The notes under the pieces are model-generated. The model saw only the letters and a program-made list of their open reading frames with translations. It was not told the DNA's origin and did no database searches. This document shows, piece by piece, positions 11,901-22,385 of a stretch of DNA of 64,000 nt. The DNA is from Xestospongia muta (taxonomy: Eukaryota > Porifera > Demospongiae > Haplosclerida > Petrosiidae). The translations under genes and the position numbers were made by a program. The stretch's first letter is position 1. Every line of letters begins with the position of its first letter. Location of the stretch: positions 9,357,461 through 9,421,460 of the forward strand of contig OY848919.1 of assembly GCA_963693285.1 (NCBI GenBank). Direction: 5' to 3'.

Positions 11901-12082
11901 AAGCCAAGTATCACTTGGAACGGAGAATTAGATGAGTCCAAGCATGCTTCAGAGGAAGAATGGTCATTGCTAGCTGGAGATGTATTGAAACAAGAATTAC
12001 TATGAGAGGGAAGACAATTATGACAGTTTTTATTGCTCAAAACACATGAACAATGAACACACTTGCCACTATGGCAACACAA
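8998..12082 (-). pseudogene. Zn-finger / reverse transcriptase / endonuclease-like ORF (element 2)
   Basis: Reading leftwards from 12082: a cysteine cluster (CCHSGKCVHCSC, then CHNCLPS) without a preceding ATG; a damaged linker; RT motif A FVDASNAFNSL near 10770; QGDPLGMAMYAIG and the catalytic WCADDST near 10540-10610; then HCVCGNKFGAEHALSCPKGG and SIRHNEVRD near 9500-9620; then GIWGGRFKRNYFDIQVFNPF and a long helical C-terminus ending at a stop at 8998-9000. Frames change repeatedly. One break is caused by a 19-bp tandem duplication at 9471-9508. Inactive. Confidence 0.7.
9471..9508. repeat. 19-bp tandem duplication inside element 2
   Basis: gattcatatgttctccgga (9471-9489) is followed at once by the same 19 bases with one change. 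This shifts the frame between the zinc-finger part and the endonuclease-like part. Confidence 0.85.
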
Positions 12083-12124
12083 ACAATAATAATAAAAAAT
12101 AATAATAATAATAATAATAATAAT
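12083..12124. repeat. (AAT)n tract between head-to-head elements 2 and 3
   Basis: About 42 bases of AAT repeat separate the 5' ends of two oppositely oriented RT elements. It ends directly at the ATG of element 3 (12125). Confidence 0.9.
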
Positions 12125-15100
12125 ATGGCAGTTCAGAGTCAGAGCCAGAGATGCTGTGTGCGCAATGGACCTAAAGGTATCTATTGTAATTGCTCTTGTG
12201 CTAAGAAGAGCTCCAAACGCTTCTCCTGCCGTCCTAGGGCTTGGAATGCCTGTCTTAACACAATCAGGACCACGTCCATCGCTTCACAATCAATAGGCAC
12301 ATCAGTGAGTCAGCCATGTGATGTTACAACATCCGAGCTACCACCTTCTCTGCCTGAGCCACCTCTCTCTGCCCTAGACCCTGTCTCTCTTGTTTCCCCG
12401 GCTCTCCAGAATACCTCACCTGAGAGTACTGATATAGATAAACTTATGATGAGAGCCTTTGGGGCCACATTATGTCCCACCACAGTCCCTGACATCTCAG
12501 CTAATGATTGGGTTAGATGGTGGCATGCCATTGCACATCTAAAAGGCAGACTGGAGGATCAGTTGGTCATAAGTATGTTGATTTGTTGACTATTGAGACC
12601 TCTCATTTAGCAGCTGGAAACTATCCTTTTGAGAGACTTATAGTCTTTTCAGCTGTAATACTTCAACATAATCATATGGTATGAAAGCGGAAGGATATTA
12701 GAAGAGTGTTAGAGAGACATTTGACTATGTAGACTAATGATGAGTTTGACTATCTTGTTGGAGAAGCAGTGAAATGTGACAAGTCTATTAGAACACAGAC
12801 TCCTAGGGTTGATGACAGTCACCTAGTAACTGCTTTTACGAGATTGATGCTTCAAGGAAAAGTCAGAGCAGCCATGCGGTGGCTGTCAGAGCAATCAAAA
12901 GAAAAGGTCGTGCCATCTCATTACACAGTCGAGGTGAAGGACCAAAATGGTTCGTCATTTACTATGTCTGTTTTAGACGTTCTGAAACAGAAGCATTCTG
13001 CTCCACATTGCCCTCCAGACGTTACTCTACTAAAATGTGAGTCACTTCCACTTCGTTTGGACCTTGAGGTTACTGGGGCGCATATCCACCATGCTGCTTC
13101 ATACACACAAAGAAGTTCTAGTCCAAGTGGTACTGATGCATGTCATTGGCAAGATGTCCTGCTTTGATATGGTGCCCACAGTGAGCACCTTCATGACTCT
13201 ATTGCAACATTAATATGTCGTCTTCCCAACTCGGTCACCCCATGAGATGACATTCAAGCCCTCGTGGCTTGTCAGTTAGTGGCACTTGATAAGTGCCCTG
13301 GAGTCAGGCCTATTGGCATTGGTGAAACATTGAGGAGAATTGCCGGCAAGACAGTCTTGCTAGCAAGATGTGATTTAGAAGATATTTATGGTACCTCACA
13401 GCTCTGCGGTGGTGTGCGTTCTGGTATTGACGGTGCTATCCATACTGTATGTGATCTTTTCGATGAACACCAGGAGGAAGGGTGGGGTGTTCTTCTCATT
13501 GATGCTTCTAACGCCTTTAACAATATCAATCGTCAGGCAGTTCTTTGGAATTTTCGTGTACTGTGGCCTAGTTGTTCATTGTTTTTGTTCAACACTTACA
13601 GGGGCTGGGCCCCGCTCATTGTTGTCGATGCTAATGAGTTACTGTATAGTAGAGATGGGGTCACTCAAGGGGACCCACTTTCCATGTATATATACACTGT
13701 GGCCACTCTGCCTTTGATTTCACACATTGGAAGACCTAATGTTGGAACTGACATTTGGTACGGGGACGATGCCTCTACTTGTGCACCCCTCCATGAATTG
13801 GTGGACAGGTTTACTATGCTGCTTCGACTTGGTCCATTATATGGCTATTATCCAGAACCCAAGAAATGTGTACTTATAGTTTATCATGACCATTTTACTA
13901 CTGCTTCTGAATTGTTCAAGCCATTTGGAGTGAACATTACAAATAAGTCATAGATTGTTAGGCAGTGCCATTGGCTGTGTTGACGGGGTTAATGCTTATA
14001 TTGAGAAGTGTGTGACCGACTGGGTTTCCCTCATTAAGAAATTGGTTTTAGTTGCTGAATCACAACCCCAATTTGCTTACTCTGCCCTCACTAGGTCTAT
14101 TCAATCCAAATGGGCATACCTACTGAGAGTATCACCTGACTGTGCCCGTTATTCGACACATTGGAGAGTACTATTTCTGGTCAACTATTGCCAGCTATAC
14201 TAGGAAGTGAGGTGTCCTTTTCCAAGAGGGTGATGTTCTCACTACCCACTCAAATGGGAGGTCTCAATGTCCTCGATCCAACTGTCACTTCCTGTGCTAA
14301 CTACACCACATCTAGGAGGCTAACTGGTTCTATTGTTAAACCATTGAAGCAGATCAGCAGTTTTGACTATGATGAGTTTCACAGTCACTATGTTGAAGTT
14401 CAGGAATCAATTACTAATGAGAGAGAGGTCAATTTGGAGAGGATATTTGAGGACATCTTTACGAAACTTACCTTTAGTCAACAGAGAGCTATCTTGAGGG
14501 CTAAAGATGAAAAGATATCATCATGGCTTAACGTTATTCCAGTGGGTAAGCACCACTTTAATCTCTCTGCCCAGGAGTTCAGGGATGCTCTTGCACTAAG
14601 ATATAAAAAACCTTTGTTTTGTTCCTTCCACCTGTGATGGCTGTGGAGCTCCCTTTGACCTCTCTCACACTCTTGTTTGTAGAAAAGGTGGACTTGTTAC
14701 TCAGCGACACAATGAGATTTGTGACGCTTTTGGCGACCTCTCTTCATTGGCTTGGAGTCAAGTCATCAGGAGCCTATGGTAAAAAAAGCCAATCCTCTAT
14801 CTGGGAGTCCGACTTTGGTAGCTGAACTTTCTGTTCGTGGTGTCTGGGTCCTGATATTAGGATCATATATACTGACGCCTGGTCTTATCTGGACCGACCA
14901 CTGCTTGATGTTTTCTCAGCTGCTGAGTCTGAGAAGAAGAAATTCCATCAGGCATGTTCTGATAGTAGGGCTCTCTTCACACCATTATGTATTTCTGTTG
15001 ATGGCTTGCTAGGAAGAGAGGCTGCAGTATTTGTTAAACGTATTGCTGAAAGATTATCATCAAATTGGGACCACAATTATTCTTAAGTTCTTGGTTGGAT

Positions 15101-15221
15101 CAGGACTCATCTCACTTTCTCTATTCTTCATGCCACCACCTTATGTCTCAGGGGCTTTCGTACAATGTGGCGATCCATCAATATTTCTGATGAAACCCCT
15201 TTGAATCTTATAATGACCTAA
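12125..15221 (+). pseudogene. Zn-finger / reverse transcriptase / endonuclease-like ORF (element 3)
   Basis: The best-preserved copy. The N-terminal cysteine motif (CCVRNGPKGIYCNCSCAKK) is open to 12589. The RT domain (13264-13953) shows VRPIGIGETLRRIAGKTVL, motif A LIDASNAFNNI, VTQGDPLSMYIY and the catalytic WYGDDAS. The C-terminal part has CDGCGAPFDLSHTLVC with RKGG and QRHNEICD (zinc-binding), then LSVRGVW, YTDAWSYLDRP and AESEKKKFHQAC, a D...E-x-K arrangement compatible with a PD-(D/E)xK endonuclease. It ends with a TAA at 15219-15221. Stops at 12587-12589 and 13951-13953 and several frameshifts inactivate it. Endonuclease assignment is by pattern. Confidence 0.72.
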
Positions 15222-15286
15222 AGTCTAACCTGTATTACTTATTACACTTTATTTTTGTTCTATTTTGTTGTATTTTATTGTACTTT
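12125..15286 (+). mobile_element. Non-LTR-type RT element 3 in a TAA microsatellite
   Basis: Plus-strand copy whose ATG is fused to the left (AAT)n tract and whose 3' end runs into (TAA)n at 15287. Its C-terminal region differs clearly from elements 1 and 2, so it represents a second subfamily using the same kind of site. Confidence 0.7.
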
Positions 15287-15370
15287 ATAATAATAATAAT
15301 AATAATAATGATAATAATAATAATAACAACAATAATAATAATAAAAATAATAATAATAACAATAATAATA
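15287..15370. repeat. (TAA)n microsatellite, 3' flank of element 3
   Basis: Interrupted TAA/AAC repeats between the 3' end of element 3 and a truncated copy of the element-2 3' end. Confidence 0.85.
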
Positions 15371-15476
15371 ACAACAACATTAATTATTTAGTAGCATGAA
15401 TAATGGATGAATCAAAGTATATAGAAAAAACATTAAGATGAAATAAGGTTAGAAAGATAATTGACTTTCAGCTGCC
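15371..15476 (-). mobile_element. 5'-truncated copy of the element-2 family
   Basis: About 105 bp nearly identical to the 3' terminus of element 2 (8920-9025), in the same minus orientation, flanked on both sides by AAT/TA repeats. Such 5' truncation is the signature of target-primed reverse transcription. Further AAT repeats continue to about 15555. Confidence 0.75.
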
Positions 15477-15554
15477 AATATATATTATATATATTATAAT
15501 AATAGTAATGATAATAATAATAATAATAATAACAATAATAATAATAAAAATAAT

Positions 15555-16140
15555 TTATTTTTGACCTTTACATCATCTGATGAACTACACATAGGCTGTG
15601 TATCATATGTGGGATCACCTGATGAAACTTGAGTTTGTTTAGGTGAGCGAGCAAAATTATCTTACAAGCATTTTAGGTAGCACTGCAGGTCGAAAAATGG
15701 GTTCTGCTTTCTCTAAATTATCTTTCAGAAACAAAATAGGATCTTGTTCAATACACTCAATATGAAGATTGTTTTCTGTATAAATAACAAAATCACAATA
15801 GCTTGCTCCAGTACAGAAAACCTGGGCTTGTACTTACATAGTGCAATGGATCAAGACATATTCACATTAATGTATACGTAACTTTACTTGATAAAAGTAA
15901 GAATGGCTTTTCTTCATAGTCATGATCATTGCGTTATCAAAGTTTCTTTGTAGGCAGAAGTGATTGTCATCACATACTGTATTCAATGTCTGATCCTTGT
16001 GACTAAACGGGCACTTAAAAGTTTTAAAAGCACAGTGTATTATATATTGTACTTTTATACTGTAACTAAGCTAAATTTCACAATTCCACAGACATAATAT
16101 TTACATTCAACAACTCCATCTGCAGAATATAGATCTAAAA
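15555..16140 (-). pseudogene. YqaJ-type exonuclease relic
   Basis: Reading leftwards: DLYSADGVVECKYYVCGIVK; after a gap KCPFSHKDQTLNTVCDD and NHFCLQ; then KKSHSYFYQ; an insertion of about 50 nt with stops; then VQAQVFCTGASYCDFVIYTE and EQDPILFLKDNLEKAEPIF ending in LPKML; a one-base shift; then FARSPKQ. This succession (DGxVxCxC, KCPF, HxYYYQVQ, CDFVV, LPELL) is the YqaJ/lambda-exonuclease-like domain found in several metazoan transposons. The gaps at 15834-15880 and near 16035-16070 may be decayed introns or insertions. Not functional as it stands. Confidence 0.65.
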
Positions 16141-16885
16141 TTAATATTCAAAAAACTTTTTGCAAACTTCTTGTCATATTAAGTATAACATATTGATATA
16201 GATAGTTTCTCTAAGAGTAACATTTGTCACATAAACTGCTGAAATCTCCATTTATTAGAAGCGCTCAAAACGAGACCTACAAAAGACCATGCGTTGTAGG
16301 TGAGGGTGTTAACTTAGTTAGTAACTTTAGTGTTCAAACTGTCTATATGCAGTTATTGAATCTTGAGTGTCATTGGCTAAATAAAACACAGCACAGGTAT
16401 AGACAAAAGTTGAACAAATTCAATTGTGTCAATGATGCTTAAAGACCTTGTCTCAACAATACCTAAGTCATAATGAAATGATTATATATCATATAAAGAA
16501 ATACTGTAAAGAATGAAATTAAAAGGTTTTGATCAGGTTTGAGTTAAAAAGGAAACCGGTTGGGGAATAAGAAATTAAAGAATGATGTAAATCAAAAACA
16601 ATTTGGCAGTTTACCTAACTTAAAATAAACACTTTCAATGTTGTTGTTAGTCTCCCCAAATGTTAAAACACCAAGTGAATTGTTGCCTAAACAAGCCTTT
16701 AATAGTGTATTAGATTGAAAAGAATCATTATTTATATCACTCTGTCCTATATACATTTATAAATTGCTACTATGGTAAGAAGTGCATGACGTGTACTTTA
16801 GGGGTTTTCTATTATTCTTTGTATAACTACATTTTTAGTAGTACTATACATGGTGATACAGTTTTAAGCTACAAAATAAACAGAG
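16141..16885. other. Spacer without recognisable gene
   Basis: AT-rich DNA between the YqaJ relic and the transporter pseudogene. A short open stretch at 16224-16442 shows no recognisable motif. Confidence 0.4.
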
Positions 16886-18456
16886 ATGAAGTATGAAAAC
16901 TTGTGCGTTCATTCTAAAGGAGCTCTTGTGGTACTAGCAACAAGCATGTTGCTAATATCTACTACACTAATGTCAGGAGGTCTTTCCACAACTTTCATTG
17001 ATAATTATTCGTTTGCCATCTTTGCTGTTGTTGGACTTCACTATCTCTCTTATCCTTTTCTTGGTTTGTTAGGTGAGAAATGGATGAGATATAAAGTCAT
17101 ACTGGTTGGAATAATATTAATGTTTGTTGGATTCTTTATTGTCGTGGTTACATTAGTGATTTTAAACTTTACACATCTAAACGGCATTGCTGTAGTTAGT
17201 ATATGTTTAGGTGCAACACTTCCATATTTTTTGGGATATGGTATATTTGAAGCTAATATGATCCAATTTGGTACTGATCAACTTCAGTTTGCACCATCTC
17301 AAGAGTTAAGTAGTTTTGTTTATTGGGTTTTATATATTAACTATTCTTTATTAGCCTACTGCTTACAAAAATACCATTTATTTTACCTTCACTTGTATTT
17401 TTGGTTATGGTGTGCTTATTGTCATCATTGCAGTCTTGTCTTTTCGTTGTTTCCAACATCACTTAGTTATTGAGCCAGCTCAACATAATAATCCTATCAA
17501 ACTAATATGGAGAGTAATGAGGTATGCTTTAACTCACAAACAACCAGTTAGACGTAGTGCCTTTACATTTTGAGAGCTTCCACCATCCAGACTAGACCTA
17601 GGTAAAGAGAGATATGGAGGACCATTTACTACTGTACAAGTAGAGGATGTCAAAAGCTTTTTATACATGCTTAGTATTGTTTTAGGGACTTCTGGATATG
17701 GATTTCTTGACACTAAGAACAAAATTTCTGATCAATACTTAATTTTTATTCCAATGGATTATCCAAACAATTTCATAGCAAATCTGCTACTGATATATCC
17801 TCTGGCAGTTCCATATCTTTTCATTGTATTTGCTGTTCCTTTATACCAATTTATAATTGTTCCTTTTTTTTATGACTACATTCCTAGTATGTTGAAACGT
17901 ATATGGATTGGACTAGTGGCTCTGTTAGTAGAATTAGTCATGACAAGTCTTATTAGCTATTTCATGACTAGAGATATCACAAATGCTTTAATCATTGACA
18001 ATATGTGTTTGACCTTCACTAACAACATAACCTTTCAAAATGAACTACAATCAGATATACTCACCTTACCTTTCTATATCATGGCTCCACCTTACCTTTC
18101 TATATCATGGCTCTTCCTCAGTTTTCTTTGTTCATTTCACAAGTATTGAGTTTATTTTAGCTCAAGGTCCTCGTACTATGCAAGGATTGTTAGTTGGAAT
18201 ATGGTTCACACACTTTAGCATTTATTATTTAATGTTAACCTTATCTAGTTCTTGGTGAGGTTGTCACTGGGAGTATTATGTTGTTAAATCAAGTGTTGTT
18301 TTAATCTCAGTCATTGTTTATACTATTGCTGCATATAAATACAAGTACAGACAACGTAATGAACTATCTGATGTTAATGAGAGACTTATCATTGCAGAAT
18401 ATACTGAAAGACAACTATTGCAGGAATATGGCACAAATGATGAAATTCCTTATTAG
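16886..18456 (+). pseudogene. POT/PTR family (SLC15-like) peptide transporter, broken
   Basis: The ATG at 16886 opens a polytopic membrane protein with the POT signature GYGIFEANMIQFGTDQLQF, followed by SSFVYWVLYINYS, then NPIKLIWRVMRYALTHK, then RRSAFTF and LPPSRLDLGKERYGGPFTT with VQVEDVK. This is the proton-coupled oligopeptide transporter family, which imports di- and tripeptides at the plasma membrane. C-terminal membrane segments continue to TNDEIPY and a TAG at 18454-18456. The lesions are a frameshift near 17385, a TGA at about 17571, a tandem duplication of about 25 bp near 18065-18115 that shifts the frame, and a TGA near 18256. No introns are obvious, so a retrocopy is possible. 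Confidence 0.75.
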
Positions 18457-18656
18457 ATGAACAATAACATGTCAATAACTGATTTTCATAATTATGACGA
18501 CTAAAATAATGCAATATCCACTATAATAATTTACGCAATTGGTTCCAATTTGTCAATGACTTAATTTTTAGATTTGTTGGCTTAGCTAATACGATTGAAT
18601 GTTACCTATAACTTCTAATTTCATGAGTTATTTTATGTTATCTTTATATGTCATTT

Positions 18657-18745
18657 TATGAGTTTTGTTCATCTCAGTTGTTGTTTACACTGTTGGTCTG
18701 TATTGATACATGTATAGACAATGTATCTGATGTCAATCAGATAGT
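18657..18745 (+). pseudogene. Second partial copy of the transporter C-terminus
   Basis: About 90 bp reading FISVVVYTVGLY, a stop, then YMYRQC repeat the end of the transporter just upstream (ISVIVYTIAAYKYKYRQ), with two stops. This points to a partial tandem duplication of the 3' end that later decayed. Confidence 0.6.
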
Positions 18746-18932
18746 TACAACAACTATACAATCTAGCCTAGACCTTACTTTATAAAGCACACACTTTCAC
18801 TCCTAATTTGGCTTTTGTTTTCTCGTGACTTGACAAGTGACAAGCGAGTTGACAAGTGACCTAAAGTAAATATGTGTGTAGCATTAGAGACATTATTACA
18901 GGTAATGAGGGTGTGACAGTTGATATGCTCAA

Positions 18933-19013
18933 CCTCATTCTCTTGGTATAATTACGAATAGCTTGCACCTATACAGGCTTAGCCATTCTCCAATTATACC
19001 TCGCAGAATGAGG
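18933..19013. repeat. Inverted repeat next to the DIRS-like element
   Basis: cctcattctcttggtataatt (18933-18953) pairs with aattatacctcgcagaatgagg (18992-19013) around a loop of about 38 bases. It lies immediately beyond the end of the recombinase frame and may be part of the element terminus. Confidence 0.6.
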
Positions 19014-19022
19014 TCTCACATC

Positions 19023-19827
19023 TCAACTTTGCAGGTTAAAAGCCCTAGATAATACAACCTGACCAAACGACGGCATGTGAGGTCTACAATAGAACCTTTC
19101 AAAAACTGATTGTGATGACCAATCTCCTGCTTCCAGGATTTCTGGTATTGATATACCAGCTAATGGTGCTGCCATTGTTGTTGCTTCTCTCACTGAATGA
19201 GCTTTACAAATAGAGGTGTCAATGCCTGCCTTTGTCAAGGCTGACTTAATCCATCTGGTGATAGTAGCACTCGTAGCAGGGCTAAACCCTAAACCCTAAA
19301 CAACTTATCCTTGTAATCATCATCCTTACCCTCTCTGAATTGCTTTGTTCAAAGTATATAATCCTGGAGAGTACTCACAGGACAAAAAGTAGGATTATCA
19401 GGCAGTGGAGGGAAAAAGAACTCGTTTAATGACCGACCTGGTCTGCTCGGCTAAGCCAAGTGGCTTGCTATAAAGGTAGCTCCTTTTGGCATGAATTTGA
19501 GCAGTGAAGTTTTGCTAAGTCCATTGATCGACAAAGCCTGGAAAGGGCTAATAAGGTGGTCAACTTCATTGATAAAAACAATTATGATTTATTGGATGTT
19601 GTCTCACTACTAATCCAATTCAGAACAGTAGAAACCTTCCAGGTAGTTTTATAACGCGGTTGAGGTGGTCTTGAATTAAATACACGTTGTAGCATCCTAG
19701 ATACCATTGGGTCTTGTCCTATCTGATAGTCATCCACTTTCTCATGAACAGCAGATATTGATGAACGATAAGAATTTATCGAACAATACTGGTAACCCTG
19801 CTCGTACAACTCAACTAAGAAATTCAA
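19023..19827 (-). pseudogene. Tyrosine recombinase of the DIRS-like element
   Basis: Reading leftwards: a core-binding region (INSYRSSISAVHEKVDD, DPMVSRMLQRVF); then a damaged middle with LLALSRLCRSMDLAKL, the expected place of the first catalytic Arg; then the C-terminal box AHSVREA with SIPEILEAGDWSSQSVFERF and Y, carrying the H-x-x-R pair and the tyrosine nucleophile. Stops and frameshifts between 19240 and 19580 make it inactive. In DIRS elements this enzyme integrates the cDNA in place of an integrase. Confidence 0.75.
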
Positions 19828-19835
19828 GACATCTG

Positions 19836-21553
19836 CTATAGGACAAGAAATGGGATTTCTATCCCTTGAATGACACCAGCCCTCCTACTTGTGAAAGAGT
19901 GAGTTGTAGTTTGAATTCGACTTGGATCTCCATGATGCCAAGACAAGGCTTGAAGCTTGCTCAGAAAGTTCTTCCTTTTGGCAGCCTTCCCTGACATAGG
20001 CCAAGCGGCCAACTGAACCGTGTCCCCCATAAAGGGAGGAGGAACTGGGCGCACTTGCCACACCATCTCCCTGTGTACTTGTAGACGGTATGGATACCCT
20101 ACCAGAAGTGACAACAATGTTGGATACCATACCTGCGTTTTCCATACTGGAGCTATCAAAACCACATTGGCCCTCTGGTACCGAACTTCTAACAGTACTC
20201 GAGCAATTAACCCCAATGGTGGATTTGCATATCCCCAAAACTGATTCCATCATTGTAAGAAGGCATCTGTTGCTTCTGCCTGGGAGTTTGGTTTCCAGCT
20301 GAAGAACTGTGGGACCTGGTATGTCAGCCTGGATTCAAACAGATCCACATTTATCGGACCAACTGTTTCGACTATCCTCTGAAATAAGCCTGGGTGAAGT
20401 TTCCAATCCCAGTGATCCCTCATATGTCTGGACTCCTCGTCTGCTATGATGTTCTGACAACCTGGAAGGTGCTTGGCAGAAAGCATGATTGCTCTCTGCA
20501 TGCACAACCCTTAACATTCTTTTGCTAGGGCTATGAGTGGTCGGGACTGGACACCCCCTCTCTTGTTGATGTATGTCAGTGCTGAGACATTGTCCATATA
20601 GAGGTATACTGTCAAATGTCTCTTGCTCTTCATAAATAACTGAATTGCCAGAAATGCTGCCAGCAACTCCAAGTAGTTGATGTGAAATTGACTTTCCTCG
20701 TACCTCCACAGCCCACCTGTCCGAACCCCATGACAAACTGCTCCTCAGCCCAGTTTTGAAGCATCTGCCCAAATCTTTAGGAAGCAAGACAGTGGTTTCA
20801 GACTGGACCCATTCCAAAGTTTTCCCTGCTCCACCCACCACAAAAGCTTCTCTCTCTCTTGGTTTGTCATAGAATTGGCTGAGTTTAGGTGCCGTTTGTG
20901 TGTAAGGGTGGCATGTTTCGCTCCCTGCAGAGCCCGATAGAACCGAGGAGCTGGTAGGGTGGCTGGTGTTGCTGAGTTGGCTCTTCCGATGAATTGTGCT
21001 AACTCCTTTCCTGATATGGATGTTTAGGCCAGCATGCTCCTTGCCTGATTGCGAATTCTGCCCAATTTCTCCGCTGGGAGGGCAACGGTCATTGATCTGG
21101 AATCGATCTGGAATCGATCCACAACCCCAGAAACTCCATTGACTGCTTAGGGTCCAACAAAGACTTCTTGTAATTCACGTCGAACTCCAAGGCCTCAATT
21201 AAGACCACCATCAGTCTGGCCAGCACCTGGGCTTCCTCCTTTGATGGAGCTAGCAGAAAATTGTCGTCTATGTATGTTATCATCCGACACCCAAACTGTC
21301 TCATCCAGGCCTGACTATTTTGATGAACACTCTGGAATGATAGGCCAAATGGGTGACATGTGAACTCGTAAGTCTCCTTTTCCCATTGGAAACTCAACCA
21401 CTTCCTATCCTCTTGCCTGATCGGCAGTACAAAGTAGTAAAAGGATCTGAAGTCCCTTTTTCCCAATTCTTCTTGGCTGTTGCTAACCAGCCTGCCTTGG
21501 GAGCTTTGGCGAATACTTTTTTGAGAGGCATATACATTTCTTGTGTAATGCAA
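19836..21553 (-). pseudogene. RT C-terminal half and RNase H of the DIRS-like element
   Basis: The frame starts with FVLPIRQEDRKWLSFQWEK and YEFTCHPFGL, then MITYIDDNFLLAPSKEEAQ with the YIDD catalytic motif of RT, then KKSLLDPKQSMEFLG. The RNase H part follows in shifted frames (KRHLTVYLYMDNVSALTYIN, then LPGCQNIIADEESRHM and DLFESRL). The linker to the recombinase ends at 19836. Frame changes near 20335-20840 break it. The RT N-terminal half is absent on this strand and lies inverted at 21780-22190. Confidence 0.75.
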
Positions 21554-21667
21554 TCGCTTATGTGTATTATTGACAAAATACTTAATTTTTCTTTAATTAG
21601 AAACATGGATTTATGTGGGGTTTTATCAGTCCATCTACTACAGTACTTTTATTTTGTCCTTCTTGGA

Positions 21668-21806
21668 CACCCCCAGCCATTCCTTCTTGGACACCACAGG
21701 TCAGTCCTTCTTGGACATTGTGTTGCTTGGAGGGAACTTCGTTCCAAAACGTTTTGGTGGCTTTTGACTCCAAGAGGATTGTTGCTGACCTCTTCTCTGA
21801 TTGAAA
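21668..21806 (+). repeat. Inverted-repeat arm 1 in the DIRS-like element
   Basis: Contains three imperfect copies of tccttcttggacac and then the segment ending near cctcttctctgattgaaag. It matches the reverse complement of 22265-22382 with few mismatches, apart from an extra stretch of about 14 bases. Confidence 0.75.
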
Positions 21807-22190
21807 GGGCGGCTGAGTTGACTTCAGATCCTTGGGTGTTACAGACAGTACAGGGCTACAGCCTAGAGTTAGTTACAGCTCCAACCCAATCATCTCCTCC
21901 AAGGCAGGTGCATTTGCCAGGAAGGCAAGAGACACTTATGAGGGAGGAGATAAAAGTTTATTAGAAAAAGGGGCCATAGAGAGGGTGAGGGTGCCACACC
22001 ACCCTCAATATATTTCACAGATGTTCTTTGTCCCAAAAAAAGGACGGATCAATGAGGCCAGTGTTCAATCTGAAAGGACTGAATCAGTTCCTACACTGGT
22101 AACATTTCAAAATGGAAAAGGTTCAGATGATCAGAGATCTCATCCAAGAAGGAGATTGAATGGTCAAAATGGATCTGAAGGTTTTTTCAA
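21780..22190 (+). pseudogene. Inverted N-terminal half of the DIRS-like RT
   Basis: Plus-strand frames read RAAELTSDPWVLQTVQGYSL, then LMREEIKS and LLEKGAIERVRVPHHPQY, ISQMFFVPKK, then FNLKGLNQFL and MIRDLIQEGDWMVKMDLK. These are the first RT blocks, including the approach to motif A (DLK...). The piece stops where the minus-strand RT piece begins (...FYYFVLPI), so together they would span one RT domain broken at motif A. Confidence 0.7.
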
Positions 22191-22264
22191 AGTGGTTTTT
22201 TTGAGGTGGTTTTTTTCAAGGCAGCCATTCCAAGGGCGGAAGTGGGAGCACCTTTCAAGACCGC

Positions 22265-22382
22265 CGCCCTTTCTATCAGAGAAGAGGTCAACAACAATCC
22301 TTTTGGAGTCAAAAGCCACTAAGTTCCCTCCAAGCAACACAATGTCCAAGAAAGACTGACCTGTGGTGTCCAAGAAGGAATG
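22265..22382 (-). repeat. Inverted-repeat arm 2 in the DIRS-like element
   Basis: Reverse-complement partner of 21668-21806. Together the arms form a palindrome around the inverted RT fragment. Confidence 0.75.
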
Positions 22383-22385
22383 GAC

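Larger units (their letters stand above)
8931..12082 (-). mobile_element. Non-LTR-type RT element 2 (minus strand)
   Basis: Same family as elements 1 and 3 but inverted. Its 3' end abuts the tract at 8770-8930 and its 5' end abuts the tract at 12083-12124. The 3'-terminal 105 bp is repeated at 15371-15476. Tail to tail with element 1 and head to head with element 3. Confidence 0.7.
19023..22385 (-). mobile_element. Rearranged DIRS-like tyrosine-recombinase retroelement
   Basis: Reverse transcriptase, RNase H and a tyrosine recombinase lie in this order on the minus strand from about 21553 to 19023, the gene content of DIRS-type retrotransposons. The missing N-terminal half of the RT lies inverted on the plus strand at about 21780-22190. 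It is bracketed by a pair of inverted repeats (21668-21806 and 22265-22382). One internal inversion, or two collided copies, would explain this. Confidence 0.75.

Noticed and set aside
19284..19300. Two CCCTAAA-like units (telomere-like)
   Set aside because: Only two units inside recombinase-derived sequence; chance or local slippage, not a telomere tract.
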